This document shows positions 56,306 through 64,000 of a DNA stretch of 64,000 nt, piece by piece. This DNA comes from Brevibacterium linens ATCC 9172 (lineage in GTDB: Bacteria > Actinomycetota > Actinomycetes > Actinomycetales > Brevibacteriaceae). Made by a program: the position numbers and the translations under genes. Below the pieces are notes generated by a model. That model was not told where the DNA came from, did not search any database, and saw nothing but the letters and a program-made list of their open reading frames with translations. The stretch's first letter is position 1. The number at the start of each line of letters is the position of its first letter. The DNA is taken from contig NZ_FXYY01000012.1 of NCBI RefSeq assembly GCF_900169165.1, positions 1 to 64,000 on the forward strand. Reading direction: 5' to 3'.

Positions 56306-56376
56306 AGCGGCCCAGTGTACGAATCGCTCCTGAGCGGGACCCTCAGGACCTCCTCAGCGATTCGGGAGGTCACGAT

Positions 56377-56424
56377 GCCCATGGTTCGGAAAGTCGGTGC
56401 GCCCATGGTTCGGGAGGTCGGTGC
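56377..56424. repeat. 24-bp tandem duplication
   Basis: Two consecutive units of the form GCCCATGGTTCGGrArGTCGGTGC (56377-56400, 56401-56424; two differences), with a partial third start (GCCCAG). A partial related unit precedes it (TTCGGGAGGTCACGAT). Intergenic, between the oxidoreductase stop and the M50-like start. Confidence 0.7.
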
Positions 56425-56438
56425 GCCCAGACTGACAG

Positions 56439-57533
56439 TTACTCGACGTCGACCCAGGAGCGTTGCCGCACCGACCGGAGCACGGCCTCCGTCACAAGCA
56501 CGGCTCGCACCCCGTCTCGCAGCGTCGGCAGCCCCTCCGGTCGCTCGCCGGCGAAGTAGGCATAGGAATCGGCGACGAATGCGTTGAACGCATCCTGGTA
56601 GCCCTGCGGGTGCCCGGCCGGAACCATGCACAGTCGCGCGGCATCGGCAGACAGGGAGTCGGGATCGCGGACGAGGAGGCGGCTGTCGGCTCGCCGACCG
56701 AACCACAGCTGTTCGGGCCGCTCCTGCTCGAAGCGCATGCTCGCCTCGGTGCCGGCGATCTCCACGGTCAGTCCGTTCTTGCGTCCGGGAGCCAGCTGGG
56801 ACACCAACAGGGAACCGATGGCACCGCCGGAGAACTCGATCGTCACGGCCACGGTGTCCTCCGTGGTCACCGCGGTGCCGCCTCGGCGGGGGTGAACGGT
56901 TCTCGTCGTCGCCACCAGGGACGATATCCGGTCGTCGACGATGAACTCGATGAGGTCGACGAGGTGGGAGCCGATATCGGCGAATGCCCGCGAGGGGCCG
57001 CCGCGCCCTGATTCGACGCGCCAGTTCTCGTCGCCGGCTCCGAGCAGCCAGTCCTGGAGGTATCCGGCGTCGACGGTCAGCAGCGTTCCGGCCTGGCCCT
57101 CGCGGAACCGGGCGCGGGCTTCCCGCACCATCGGGTGGTAGCGGTAGACGAACGGAACGGTCCCCAGCAGACCAGCTTCCTCGGCGCGGGCCAGTACGGC
57201 ACGCGCAGCAACCGAATCAGTGGCCAAGGGCTTCTCGCAGATGATGTTCGATCCCGCGTCCAGCGCCTGCAGGGACTGCGCGGCGTGGGCGTCGTTGGGG
57301 GTGCAGATGTGGACCGCATCGAAGGTGCGACCGAGAAGTTCGTCGGCCGTCGCCGAGGTCTCGAATCCCAGTTCGGCCGCCGCTTGTGCCGATCTGTCCG
57401 GCCGTGACGATGCGACCGAGTCGAGCACGGCTCCGGTCGAGCGTGCGGCACGACTGTGGACGCGGCCTATGAACCCGCCGCCGAGCATTGCGATGCGCAG
57501 ATCCCGTCCCCGCGCTGAGTCACCTGAGAGCAT
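56439..57533 (-). CDS. Gfo/Idh/MocA-family oxidoreductase
   Basis: 364 residues. N-terminal Rossmann domain (RIAMLGGGFIGRVHSRAA), NDAHAAQSLQALDAGSNIIC and the EKP motif (CEKPLATDS), and a C-terminal alpha/beta substrate domain (ADIGSHLVDLIEFIV). Oxidises or reduces a sugar or cyclitol with NAD(P). Substrate unknown. The ATG at 57533 has GAGG only 1-2 bases away; a later ATG (residue 16, at the Rossmann start) is possible. Divergent from the PhzF gene. Confidence 0.88.
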   Translation of the reverse strand: MLSGDSARGRDLRIAMLGGGFIGRVHSRAARSTGAVLDSVASSRPDRSAQAAAELGFETSATADELLGRTFDAVHICTPNDAHAAQSLQALDAGSNIICEKPLATDSVAARAVLARAEEAGLLGTVPFVYRYHPMVREARARFREGQAGTLLTVDAGYLQDWLLGAGDENWRVESGRGGPSRAFADIGSHLVDLIEFIVDDRISSLVATTRTVHPRRGGTAVTTEDTVAVTIEFSGGAIGSLLVSQLAPGRKNGLTVEIAGTEASMRFEQERPEQLWFGRRADSRLLVRDPDSLSADAARLCMVPAGHPQGYQDAFNAFVADSYAYFAGERPEGLPTLRDGVRAVLVTEAVLRSVRQRSWVDVE

Positions 57534-57711
57534 GCCTCATTATGCAATCACCCTGACCGCCGAGTCGACCGAACTGCAGCCCTCCGCAGCTGACACCCCC
57601 GCGCCGCCGGGAGTCAATCCACGAACGCTCCGGCCTGGGCCTTTACACTGTGAGAAGCGCCCGCGCAATCCCCCGCTCGCCGCGTGGTCCGCATCTTGCG
57701 AAGGAGTGTCA

Positions 57712-58614
57712 TTGTCACAGCACCGCCGATTCGCCCAGGTCGATGTCTTCTCTGCCGTGCCCTTCCAGGGCAACCCCGTCGCGGTCATCGTCGATGCCGA
57801 TGGCCTCGATGAGTCGCAGATGGCTCGCATCGCGAACTGGACGAACCTGTCCGAGACCACCTTCGTCCTCCCGCCCGACGACCCCACCGCCGACTACCGC
57901 CTGCGCATCTTCACCCCGCACCGGGAGTTGCCCTTCGCCGGCCACCCCACCCTCGGTTCGGCCGCGGCCTGGCTCGACGCCGGAGGCGCCCCGAAACACG
58001 AGGACCGCATCGTCCAGGAATGCGGTGCCGGGCTCGTCGACATCCGCAGAACCCCTCGCCGAGGCGGCCCGACCGACCCGAGCGCCGATTCCCTGACCAC
58101 GGCGACCGCCGAACCCTCCGAAACTCTCGCCTTCGCCGCCCCCGACCGCCTGCGCTCGGGTCCGCTCGACGACGCGTATGTCGATCAGATCGCGGTCGCC
58201 CTCGGCGTCGACCGCTCCGAGATCCTCGGCCACCAGTGGGCCGACAACGGCCCGGGCTGGGCGGCCGTGCGGCTGGCCGGCGCCGAGCAGGTGCTCGCGC
58301 TGACTCCCGACTTCTCGGCGATTCCCGATGCGAAGCTCGGCGTCCTCGGCGCCCACCCGGAAGGGTCGGAGCACGAGTACGAGATCCGTGCCTTCGTGCC
58401 CGGAGTCGGCGTCGCCGAGGATCCGGTGACCGGCAGCCTCAACGCCTCCGTCGCCCAATGGCTCATCGGTGAGAACCTGGCCCCGAACAGCTACACCGCA
58501 GCCCAGGGAACCGCCCTCGGTCGTTCCGGAGTCGTCTCCATCACGGCCGAGGACGACGAGATCTGGGTCGGCGGAGCCACGTCCGTCTGCATCCGCGGGG
58601 CGGTGCACACATGA
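57712..58614 (+). CDS. PhzF-family isomerase/epimerase-like protein
   Basis: 300 residues from a TTG at 57712, preceded by AAGGAG at 5 bases; no nearby ATG fits the fold. Seen: FAQVDVFSAVPFQGNPVAVIVDA, catalytic Glu in NLSETTFVLPP, LRIFTPHRELPFAGHPTLGS, GVAEDPVTGSLNASVAQWL. An insert at about 115-145 lies between the halves of the diaminopimelate-epimerase-like fold. Substrate unknown. Overlaps the methyltransferase gene by four bases. Confidence 0.88.
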   Translation: MSQHRRFAQVDVFSAVPFQGNPVAVIVDADGLDESQMARIANWTNLSETTFVLPPDDPTADYRLRIFTPHRELPFAGHPTLGSAAAWLDAGGAPKHEDRIVQECGAGLVDIRRTPRRGGPTDPSADSLTTATAEPSETLAFAAPDRLRSGPLDDAYVDQIAVALGVDRSEILGHQWADNGPGWAAVRLAGAEQVLALTPDFSAIPDAKLGVLGAHPEGSEHEYEIRAFVPGVGVAEDPVTGSLNASVAQWLIGENLAPNSYTAAQGTALGRSGVVSITAEDDEIWVGGATSVCIRGAVHT

Positions 58615-59582
58615 ATCGACATCTCACCGAAGTGAACAGACCGAAGAAACGACTGCGCATCTTCCACGGCCGCATGTACTTCGCCCTCCAGGCCCTCGCC
58701 GGAGCGGCGTGGTGGCTGGGCACCGCGATGATCCCCGGAGTGGCGACAGCGACGCTCGGCGGCATCAATCCGGTGCTCATCGCGATCGTCGACATCCCGC
58801 TCTTCGTCATCGCCTCCGCCCTGGCCGCGCTCAACTTCCGCTGGGCGGTGTGGATCGCCACCGGCTGGACCGTGCTCGTGGCGCTGGCCATGGTCATCTA
58901 TGCCACCGCCACCACCGAGGCGGGACTCGGCGCCGTCCTCATGATCCTCGCCGCGCTCGGCAGCCTCCTTGCCGGGGTGCTCATGATCGTCGGCCGCATT
59001 CCGTCCGAGAAGCTCCTCATCGGGCCTTTTGCGTTCCACAGCTCCCACACGCGGGTGCGTTCCCGCCTACTCGTGCACACCACGGTTCAGATCGTCGTCT
59101 TCTGGGGCGTCTTCCTCATCATCATCCCGGTCATCATCAATGCCTTCGAAGACCGGTGGAACCTCGCCTACAAGTTCCCGATCCTACTGGTCGTCGTCGG
59201 CTTCGCCCTGCTCGCCGTCTCCAGCGTCATCGGCGTGTGGTCGGCGCGGGCGATCGCGAACTTCGGCTCCGGCACCCCGCTGCCCTCGCAGATGGCCCAC
59301 CACCTCGTCGCCCGCGGCCCCTACGCCTTCGTCCGCAATCCGATGGCCATCGCCGGCGTCGTCCAAGGCATGGCGATGGGTCTGCTCATCGGTTCGTGGC
59401 TCGTCATCGTGTACGCGCTCATCGGCTCACTGCTGTGGAACTGGCTCATCCGCCCCCACGAGGAGACCGACCTGATCGAGCGCTTCGGCGACGAATACCG
59501 CGACTACGCCAAGCGGGTGCGCTGCTGGTGGCCGACCTTCTCGACCGCCGAATCGTCGCCCGACCTTGTCGACGAGGACTGA
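58611..59582 (+). CDS. Isoprenylcysteine-carboxyl-methyltransferase-like membrane protein
   Basis: 323 residues with about seven membrane helices. The C-terminal part carries the ICMT/PEMT SAM-binding signature: HHLVARGPYAFVRNPMAIAGV, then RPHEETDLIERFGDEYRDYAKRV and CWWP. Bacterial homologues of this fold often methylate lipids or small molecules; target unknown. Four-base overlap with the PhzF gene indicates coupling. Confidence 0.85.
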   Translation: MNRHLTEVNRPKKRLRIFHGRMYFALQALAGAAWWLGTAMIPGVATATLGGINPVLIAIVDIPLFVIASALAALNFRWAVWIATGWTVLVALAMVIYATATTEAGLGAVLMILAALGSLLAGVLMIVGRIPSEKLLIGPFAFHSSHTRVRSRLLVHTTVQIVVFWGVFLIIIPVIINAFEDRWNLAYKFPILLVVVGFALLAVSSVIGVWSARAIANFGSGTPLPSQMAHHLVARGPYAFVRNPMAIAGVVQGMAMGLLIGSWLVIVYALIGSLLWNWLIRPHEETDLIERFGDEYRDYAKRVRCWWPTFSTAESSPDLVDED

Positions 59583-59627
59583 TCGGCCTACGCTCGGTCA
59601 AGACCATCCACTCACCGAGGAGGCCGC

Positions 59628-59852
59628 ATGGTCACGTTCACCACTGAACTCCTGACACTCGGCAACAACGTCGACATCGAAGTTCCCGAAGACATCGTCA
59701 CGATCGAAGGCTGTTCCTATCCCTCCACGACCGCGGTGATGGGTGGGAAGTACCTGCTCCCGCTCGCCACGTAACACCGGGAGCAAATCGGCGTCGCCGG
59801 CGGTGAGACCCGTGACCGCCGGATTAAGAAGATCGTCGATTCGCTGCGCTGA
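59628..59852 (+). pseudogene. Decayed DUF1905 / YdeI-like gene
   Basis: The ATG at 59628 (after GAGGAGGCC) begins MVTFTTELLTLGNNVDIEVP and runs to STTAVMGGKYLLPLAT, then a TAA (59772). The same frame continues HREQIGVAGGETRDRRIKKI to a TGA at 59852. This is the DUF1905 pattern (beta-strands, vP-evv, YrStvavMGG-ylip, then C-terminal RRI-K) with internal deletions: the middle of the domain is missing and there is one stop codon. The 48-residue remainder could still be made. Confidence 0.72.
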
Positions 59853-60284
59853 TCACCCCGCGTCGTGGAACGTCACCGCATAACCGTCGGGATCGGCGAT
59901 CGCGAAGGTCAGCCCGAAGGGGCTGGGAGCGGGCGGCCGGAGGATCTCCACCCCCGCCTCGGCGAGGGAATCATGCAGTGCCTGCGCATCATCGCACCTC
60001 AGCCACAGTGCCACCCCGTTTCCCGGACGGTCACCGGAGTCGAGGTCGACGCCGGGCAGCGGCTCGCGCACGGCGAAGGGGATCGGTGAGGTCGTGAACA
60101 CGACCGCTCCGGGAGGAGCAGCCGGGGCACGGGTGAGTCCGAGCCTGGTTTCGTAGAACTGTGCGGCCGCTTCCACGTCTCGGACCTGCAAGGCGACGAA
60201 GTCCGGTCCGCTCACGGTGCCGGTCTCCTCGGTGTCGGCGTTCGCGGCATCTGTATTCACAGTGTCGGTCGTCGATGCACTCAT
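59853..60284 (-). CDS. Glyoxalase/VOC-superfamily protein
   Basis: 143 residues from the ATG at 60284 (AAAGGAA upstream). After a Thr/Asp/Glu-rich first 30 residues comes one VOC unit: VALQVRDVEAAAQFYETRLGL, VALWLRCDDAQALHDSLAEAG, TFAIADPDGYAVTF. Metal ligands are only partly evident, so catalysis is uncertain; many such proteins are antibiotic- or thiol-related. Its stop abuts the decayed DUF1905 gene. Divergent from the MarR gene. Confidence 0.85.
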   Translation of the reverse strand: MSASTTDTVNTDAANADTEETGTVSGPDFVALQVRDVEAAAQFYETRLGLTRAPAAPPGAVVFTTSPIPFAVREPLPGVDLDSGDRPGNGVALWLRCDDAQALHDSLAEAGVEILRPPAPSPFGLTFAIADPDGYAVTFHDAG

Positions 60285-60340
60285 GTTCGTTCCTTTCTCT
60301 CGACGCCTCTCCACCTCATAGAGAGTCCGTCCTTCGAATG

Positions 60341-60385
60341 TGTCAGTATCCTGACATAGGCGAATGTATGTCAGAATACTTACAT
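60341..60385. promoter_or_regulatory. MarR-type operator pair
   Basis: Two dyads: TGTCAG-TATC-CTGACA (60341-60356) and TATGTCAGAATACTTACAT (60367-60385, overlapping the MarR start codon). Both share TGTCAG. They lie between the divergent glyoxalase and MarR genes and would let the MarR protein control both. Confidence 0.6.
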
Positions 60386-60866
60386 GAGTCAAGGGTCGAA
60401 GGATCACACTGCGGGAACCGGCGATGGACCGGTGGAACTCGAGTCGCTGCTGGGCTATCAGCTCAAGCATCTGCAGACGGCGCTGCGATCGACGATGGAC
60501 GAGACGCTGCGGCCGCTGCAGCTGACCACCCCTCAGTACAACTGCCTCGAACAGCTGCGCAGGCGGCCGGGGGCCTCGAATTCCGAGCTCGCGCGCGGCG
60601 CCTTCGTCACCCGGCAGACGATGAATACGCTGCTGCGCGGACTGCAGGACCGGGGACTGATCACGAGGCCGGCCACGGCCGAATCCGGTCGCGTCCTGCC
60701 CACACGTCTCACCTCGGCCGGCGTTGAGCTGCTCGCTCGGGCCGTCTCCCGCGTCGAAGTGGTCACGACCCGAATGGTCTCACCGCTCGACGATGAGACT
60801 CGGACGATGGTCACCGAGGCGCTCGGCCGGTGCATCGCGGCCCTCGAAGAGCCTGAGAACCGCTGA
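60384..60866 (+). CDS. MarR-family transcriptional regulator
   Basis: 160 residues. Winged helix-turn-helix with LTTPQYNCLEQLRRRPGASN, ELARGAFVTRQTMNTLLRGL and RPATAESGRVLPTRLTSAG. The start ATG (60384) lies inside the second operator and has no ribosome-binding site, so a leaderless mRNA is likely. Divergent from the glyoxalase-family gene, its probable target. Confidence 0.9.
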   Translation: MSQGSKDHTAGTGDGPVELESLLGYQLKHLQTALRSTMDETLRPLQLTTPQYNCLEQLRRRPGASNSELARGAFVTRQTMNTLLRGLQDRGLITRPATAESGRVLPTRLTSAGVELLARAVSRVEVVTTRMVSPLDDETRTMVTEALGRCIAALEEPENR

Positions 60867-60947
60867 GGACTGGAAGGTCGGGCCGTCAGCGACAGGACGC
60901 CTGGAAAGCCAACGGACAATCGGGGACCGGGACTGTCGTGATCGGAC

Positions 60948-61421
60948 CTACACCAGCGCGAGCTCGTTTTCGGAGTCTCTCCTCGTCGACCGTTTCGGCC
61001 ATGCGGCCAGGCAGCACAGGCCGAGGAGCGCCCCGATGCCGGCGCCGAGAGTGTTCGTGACGAGGTCGCTGAGCGTGGCGAAGCGGGTCTGTGTGAGCAC
61101 AGCGCCTTGGAAGATCTCGATGACGGCGCTGAAACCCGCGCCGACGAGGAATCCGAGCCACCACCGTCGGCGTCCGAAGTGCAGGGCGGCGAGGAAGCCG
61201 AAGGGAATGAACATCGCCACATTGCCGAGCTTCTCGACCCGCTCATAGGTCAGCCACGCTGTCTCCCGATGAGCCGCGAAGAGGTCGAGCGCGTGCCCGA
61301 TGAGAGTATCCGGGCCGGTGCCCATCTGCTGCGGGGTCAGCGTGATGGCGGCGATGAAGAGGGTGTAGAGGACGAGAAGGGCCAGCGGCGCACCGACTGT
61401 GCGCTGATCACGATCGGTCAT
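60948..61421 (-). CDS. VanZ-like membrane protein (copy 1)
   Basis: 157 residues from the ATG at 61421, about five membrane segments: APLALLVLYTLFIAAITLTP, EKLGNVAMFIPFGFLAALHFG, GFLVGAGFSAVIEIFQ, FATLSDLVTNTLGAGIGALLG. VanZ-like proteins occur with glycopeptide resistance but are also common as housekeeping proteins; no van genes are here. A paralogue lies just upstream. Confidence 0.82.
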   Translation of the reverse strand: MTDRDQRTVGAPLALLVLYTLFIAAITLTPQQMGTGPDTLIGHALDLFAAHRETAWLTYERVEKLGNVAMFIPFGFLAALHFGRRRWWLGFLVGAGFSAVIEIFQGAVLTQTRFATLSDLVTNTLGAGIGALLGLCCLAAWPKRSTRRDSENELALV

Positions 61422-61500
61422 CACCGCCAAATCTACGGCCGAATCCTGGGCACATCCTCAGATGCGGACCTGGCCCGCTCTCACCAAACCCCAGGATCCC

Positions 61501-61968
61501 TCACCGAACCTCATGGTCGATGGGGACTCTGTCCATCCTCGGCGGCCAGATCCTCATCACGATGAGTCCGACCACCGCTCCGATGCCGGCACCGAGGCTG
61601 TTCGTCACGAGGTCGCTGATCGTGGCGTAACGCGTCGGTGAGAGCAGGGTCGCCTGCGTGCCCTCGATGAGGCAGGTGAAGGCGATGCCCGCGACCCAGC
61701 CGACCCACCAGCGGTGAGGTCCGCACTGGAGGGCCACAAGCAGGCCGAAGGGAATGAACATTCCGACGTTCGCGAGCTTCTCGAGGATGACGTAGTCGAT
61801 CCACGCGGTCGCTCGGTGGGAGGCGAGGAACTCGAGCAGTCCGGCGATGAACGACCCGGGGCCCGTGTCCAGCTGATTCGGTGTGAGCGTGACGAGGCCG
61901 ATGAAGATCGTGTAGAGGATGAGCAGCGCCAAGGGCACCGTCCGCAGCTGTCGCCTCGCACCCGTCAT
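61501..61968 (-). CDS. VanZ-like membrane protein (copy 2)
   Basis: 155 residues from the ATG at 61968 (AGGGGA upstream). Same order as copy 1: VPLALLILYTIFIGLVTLTP, EKLANVGMFIPFGLLVALQC, GIAFTCLIEGTQATLL, YATISDLVTNSLGAGIGAV. The two copies agree at roughly half the positions, so they are an old tandem duplication on one strand, 79 bases apart. Confidence 0.82.
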   Translation of the reverse strand: MTGARRQLRTVPLALLILYTIFIGLVTLTPNQLDTGPGSFIAGLLEFLASHRATAWIDYVILEKLANVGMFIPFGLLVALQCGPHRWWVGWVAGIAFTCLIEGTQATLLSPTRYATISDLVTNSLGAGIGAVVGLIVMRIWPPRMDRVPIDHEVR

Positions 61969-62124
61969 CGTTCCCCTGTCCCTCGGCCTCCTTGTCCCTC
62001 GGCCCGGTCTCATTGTGCCCGCCTGCCGCATGAGGGTCGAGGGATTCCCGCATCGATTGCGGGAATCACCCCGACCATTGCGGATTCGCGCGGCATCACG
62101 CCGACGCATGTCAGCGGAGGCGGA

Positions 62125-63204
62125 TCAGGCGATGGCCTCGACGTCATCGAAGCTCGCGGTGTCGATGACGACGCGGAAGCGCACGTCTCCGGCCACGACC
62201 CGATCGTAGGCGGCGTCCGCCTCGGTGACGGGGATCGTCTCGATCTGCGCGGCGATGCCGTGTTCGGCGCAGAAGTCGAGCATCCCCTGGGTCTCGGCGA
62301 TGCCGCCGATGTTCGATCCGGCGATCGCCTTCGCCCCGCCGATGACGGCGCCGAACGAGAACTCCTGCTTCTCGGGCGGGAGGCCGACGACGGCCATGAC
62401 CCCGCGCGGCTTGAGCAGACGCAGGTAGCGGTTGACGGGAATGTCGGCGCTGATCGTGTTGAGGATGAGGTCGAACTCGCCGGCGTGGTCGGAGAAGAAG
62501 TTCTCCTCGGTGGTGGCGAGCATCCGCGTCGCCCCGAGCTCCAGGGCCGACGCTTCCTTCTTCAGCGTGCGGGAGAGCACGGTGACCTCTGCGCCCATGG
62601 CCGCGGCGATCTGCACGCCCATATGGCCGAGCCCGCCGAGCCCGAGCACGGCGACCTGCTTGGGAGCGCCGTTCTTCTGCTCACCGGCACCCCAGCGGTT
62701 GAGCGGCGCGTAGGTGGTGATTCCCGCGCACAGCAGCGGGGCCGCGACGTCGAAGTCGAAGACGTCGGGGATCCGGCAGACGAAGCGTTCGTTGACGACG
62801 ACCTTCTGCGAATACCCGCCCTGGGTGATCGTGCCGTCGACGTCTTCGACGTTGTAGGTGCCGACGCTGCCGTTCAGGCAGTTCTGTTCCTGACCGGCCC
62901 GGCATTCCTCGCACTCGCCGCACGAGTTCACCATGCAGCCCACGCCCACGCGGTCGCCGACCTTCCAATCAGTGACATCGGAGCCGACGGCCTCGACGAC
63001 GCCGGCGATCTCGTGGCCGACGGTGAGCGGGAAGTGCGCCTCGCCCCATTCGTTGCGGATGGTGTGGATGTCGCTGTGGCAGATACCTGCGGCCTTGATG
63101 TCGATGACGACGTCATCGGGTCGGGGATCCCGGCGGTCGATCGTGGCCACGCGGAACGGCTGGTCCGGTCCCGTCTTCTGCAGTGCCTTGACGCTGATGC
63201 TCAT
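62125..63204 (-). CDS. Zinc-dependent alcohol dehydrogenase (YahK/cinnamyl-alcohol-type)
   Basis: 359 residues. Catalytic-zinc ligands GICHSDIH and VGHEIAG, structural-zinc cysteines CGECEECRAGQEQNC, NADP(H)-type Rossmann motif VLGLGGLGHMGVQIAAAMG, and SRTLKKEASALELGA. Reduces aldehydes with NADPH in this subfamily. Stand-alone; AAGGAG before the ATG. Confidence 0.92.
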   Translation of the reverse strand: MSISVKALQKTGPDQPFRVATIDRRDPRPDDVVIDIKAAGICHSDIHTIRNEWGEAHFPLTVGHEIAGVVEAVGSDVTDWKVGDRVGVGCMVNSCGECEECRAGQEQNCLNGSVGTYNVEDVDGTITQGGYSQKVVVNERFVCRIPDVFDFDVAAPLLCAGITTYAPLNRWGAGEQKNGAPKQVAVLGLGGLGHMGVQIAAAMGAEVTVLSRTLKKEASALELGATRMLATTEENFFSDHAGEFDLILNTISADIPVNRYLRLLKPRGVMAVVGLPPEKQEFSFGAVIGGAKAIAGSNIGGIAETQGMLDFCAEHGIAAQIETIPVTEADAAYDRVVAGDVRFRVVIDTASFDDVEAIA

Positions 63205-63287
63205 GTGATCTCCTTGGACTTGCGTATCCGTTGCTGGGCCACGTCGTCCAGCGCTTGCGGCTGGCAGTCTATTCCATGCACATGGAC

Positions 63288-64000
63288 TTATTCTTTGAGC
63301 GCCCGCTCACCGATGCTCAGGTCGAGAGGGAAATCGACGGGGGCATCCCCGAACAGCAGTCGACCCGCCGAGGCGGACGCCGCCCTGATCGCCTCCGCCG
63401 CCTGGTCGGCCTGCTCGGCCGGGGCATGGACGATGACCTCGTCGTGGAGGAAGAACGCGAGGTGGGCTCGGCGGGAGAAGACCGGCCCCGAGGCGGCCGC
63501 CGGGTGAGAGCCCGCCCCACCGTCTGGTGCCGCATCGATCTCCGGCAGCCGCGCCAGGCGCAGCCGCAGATCGGCCAGCCAGGCCAGCGCCCATTCGGCC
63601 GCTGTGCCCTGAACGACGAAGTTGCGGGTGAATCGTCCCTGGTCACCGGCGGCCCGCCGGGCCCGCTGCTCATCGGCACCGGTGGCATCGAAGCGGTTCG
63701 CCGCCCTCTGCAGTCTCTGCCACCCCTCGCCGGGCGGTGGGGAGGTCCGTCCCAACCAGGTGGACACGACTCCTCCCGCTCGTCCCGCCTCGGCGGCGGA
63801 ATCGACGAGGTTCATCGCGGCGGGGAAATTCTGCCGCAGACGCGGCACCAAGGCCCCGGCCTCCCCGGTCGTCGATCCGTACATCGCCCCGAGCACGGCG
63901 ATCTTCGCCTCCTGCCGGGTCGCGACGATCCCGGCGTCGACGAGCCCTGAGTAGAGGTCGCGGCCACGACCGGCCTCCGCCATCGCCCGGTCTCCGGACA
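63288..64000 (-). CDS. Bifunctional 3'-5' exonuclease / DNA polymerase-like protein, C-terminal part (cut by window edge)
   Basis: The frame enters at 64000 as SGDRAMAEAGRGRDLYSGLV and runs 237 residues to the stop at 63288. It has the family-A polymerase palm features: AKIAVLGAMYGSTTGEAGAL (fingers/O-helix region), RFTRNFVVQGTAAEWALAWLA, and motif C HLAFFLHDEVIVHAP. Sequence and size fit the actinobacterial bifunctional exonuclease/polymerase protein, smaller than PolI. The N-terminal exonuclease part and start lie beyond the window. Confidence 0.88.
   Translation of the reverse strand, partial: SGDRAMAEAGRGRDLYSGLVDAGIVATRQEAKIAVLGAMYGSTTGEAGALVPRLRQNFPAAMNLVDSAAEAGRAGGVVSTWLGRTSPPPGEGWQRLQRAANRFDATGADEQRARRAAGDQGRFTRNFVVQGTAAEWALAWLADLRLRLARLPEIDAAPDGGAGSHPAAASGPVFSRRAHLAFFLHDEVIVHAPAEQADQAAEAIRAASASAGRLLFGDAPVDFPLDLSIGERALKE

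Noticed and set aside
54794-56587. Long + strand frame (597 codons) spanning HAD and M50-like genes
   Set aside because: It covers two certain minus-strand genes and is Arg/Glu/Asp rich without motifs.
60948-61968. Glycopeptide-resistance locus
   Set aside because: Only VanZ-like proteins are present; no vanHAX or vanRS genes.
61714-63507. Long + strand frame (597 codons) over VanZ copy 2 and the alcohol dehydrogenase
   Set aside because: Shadow of genes with clear motifs on the other strand.
1-64000. CRISPR array, tRNA or rRNA genes
   Set aside because: No regularly spaced repeats and no recognisable tRNA or rRNA sequence were found by reading; a covariance-model scan would be decisive.

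Overview
The window is about 65% GC chromosomal DNA from an actinobacterium. Gene content (four-subunit sarcosine oxidase next to glyA and sdaA, DUF6230/DUF6114 proteins, a DUF222-HNH protein, many FCD-type GntR regulators) fits a Brevibacterium-like member of the Micrococcales; the genus is inference. No rRNA, tRNA or CRISPR array was seen. The left edge cuts an IS5-family (IS427-like) element and the right edge cuts a DNA-polymerase-family gene.

Left region (1-14.6 kb): a one-carbon and amino-acid catabolic block. A tightly coupled minus-strand operon, glyA-soxB-soxD-soxA-soxG-sdaA-purU, faces away from a GntR regulator at 10.2 kb. Next to it lie an IclR regulator, a clear creatinase and an MHS-type transporter. 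Together they encode a route creatine -> sarcosine -> glycine plus a C1 unit -> serine -> pyruvate, with PurU releasing formate and regenerating folate. The electron-transfer flavoprotein genes etfB-etfA follow at 17-18.8 kb, cotranscribed with an unusual 810-residue protein that joins a disordered region carrying four copies of an RxGLPR-GG-PWPP motif to a cytochrome-b-like membrane domain.

Centre (19-42 kb): an AsnC regulator; a 649-residue protein of unknown function; a 2-oxoacid dehydrogenase operon (E1 alpha, E1 beta, E2); a three-gene acyl-ligase / ketosynthase / acyl-CoA-dehydrogenase-like operon; a PiT phosphate transporter; a succinate-semialdehyde-type dehydrogenase; an ACC deaminase with a homodimeric 2-oxoacid dehydrogenase E1 broken by a 5-bp tandem-repeat expansion, beside a divergent GntR; and a GntR / creatininase-family / AbgT transporter operon that shares an operator-like palindrome with an upstream esterase gene.

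Right region (42.4-64 kb): a DUF6230 / DUF6114 / secreted-protein operon; an AGCS alanine/glycine-type symporter; a glutamine amidotransferase; small membrane proteins; 8-oxoguanine deaminase divergent from a xanthine/uracil-type permease; a DUF222-HNH protein in a low-GC pocket; M50-like protease and HAD phosphatase; Gfo/Idh oxidoreductase divergent from PhzF and an isoprenylcysteine-methyltransferase-like membrane enzyme; a decayed DUF1905 gene; a glyoxalase/MarR divergent pair with two operator-like palindromes; two tandem VanZ-like genes; a zinc alcohol dehydrogenase; and the partial polymerase gene.

Scattered across coding and intergenic DNA, the nonamer CCGAGGCGG appears about 40 times (counted by eye, both orientations about equally), far more than base composition predicts. 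Several gene 3' ends carry 14- to 28-bp stem-loops without U-tracts that probably act as (often bidirectional) terminators.
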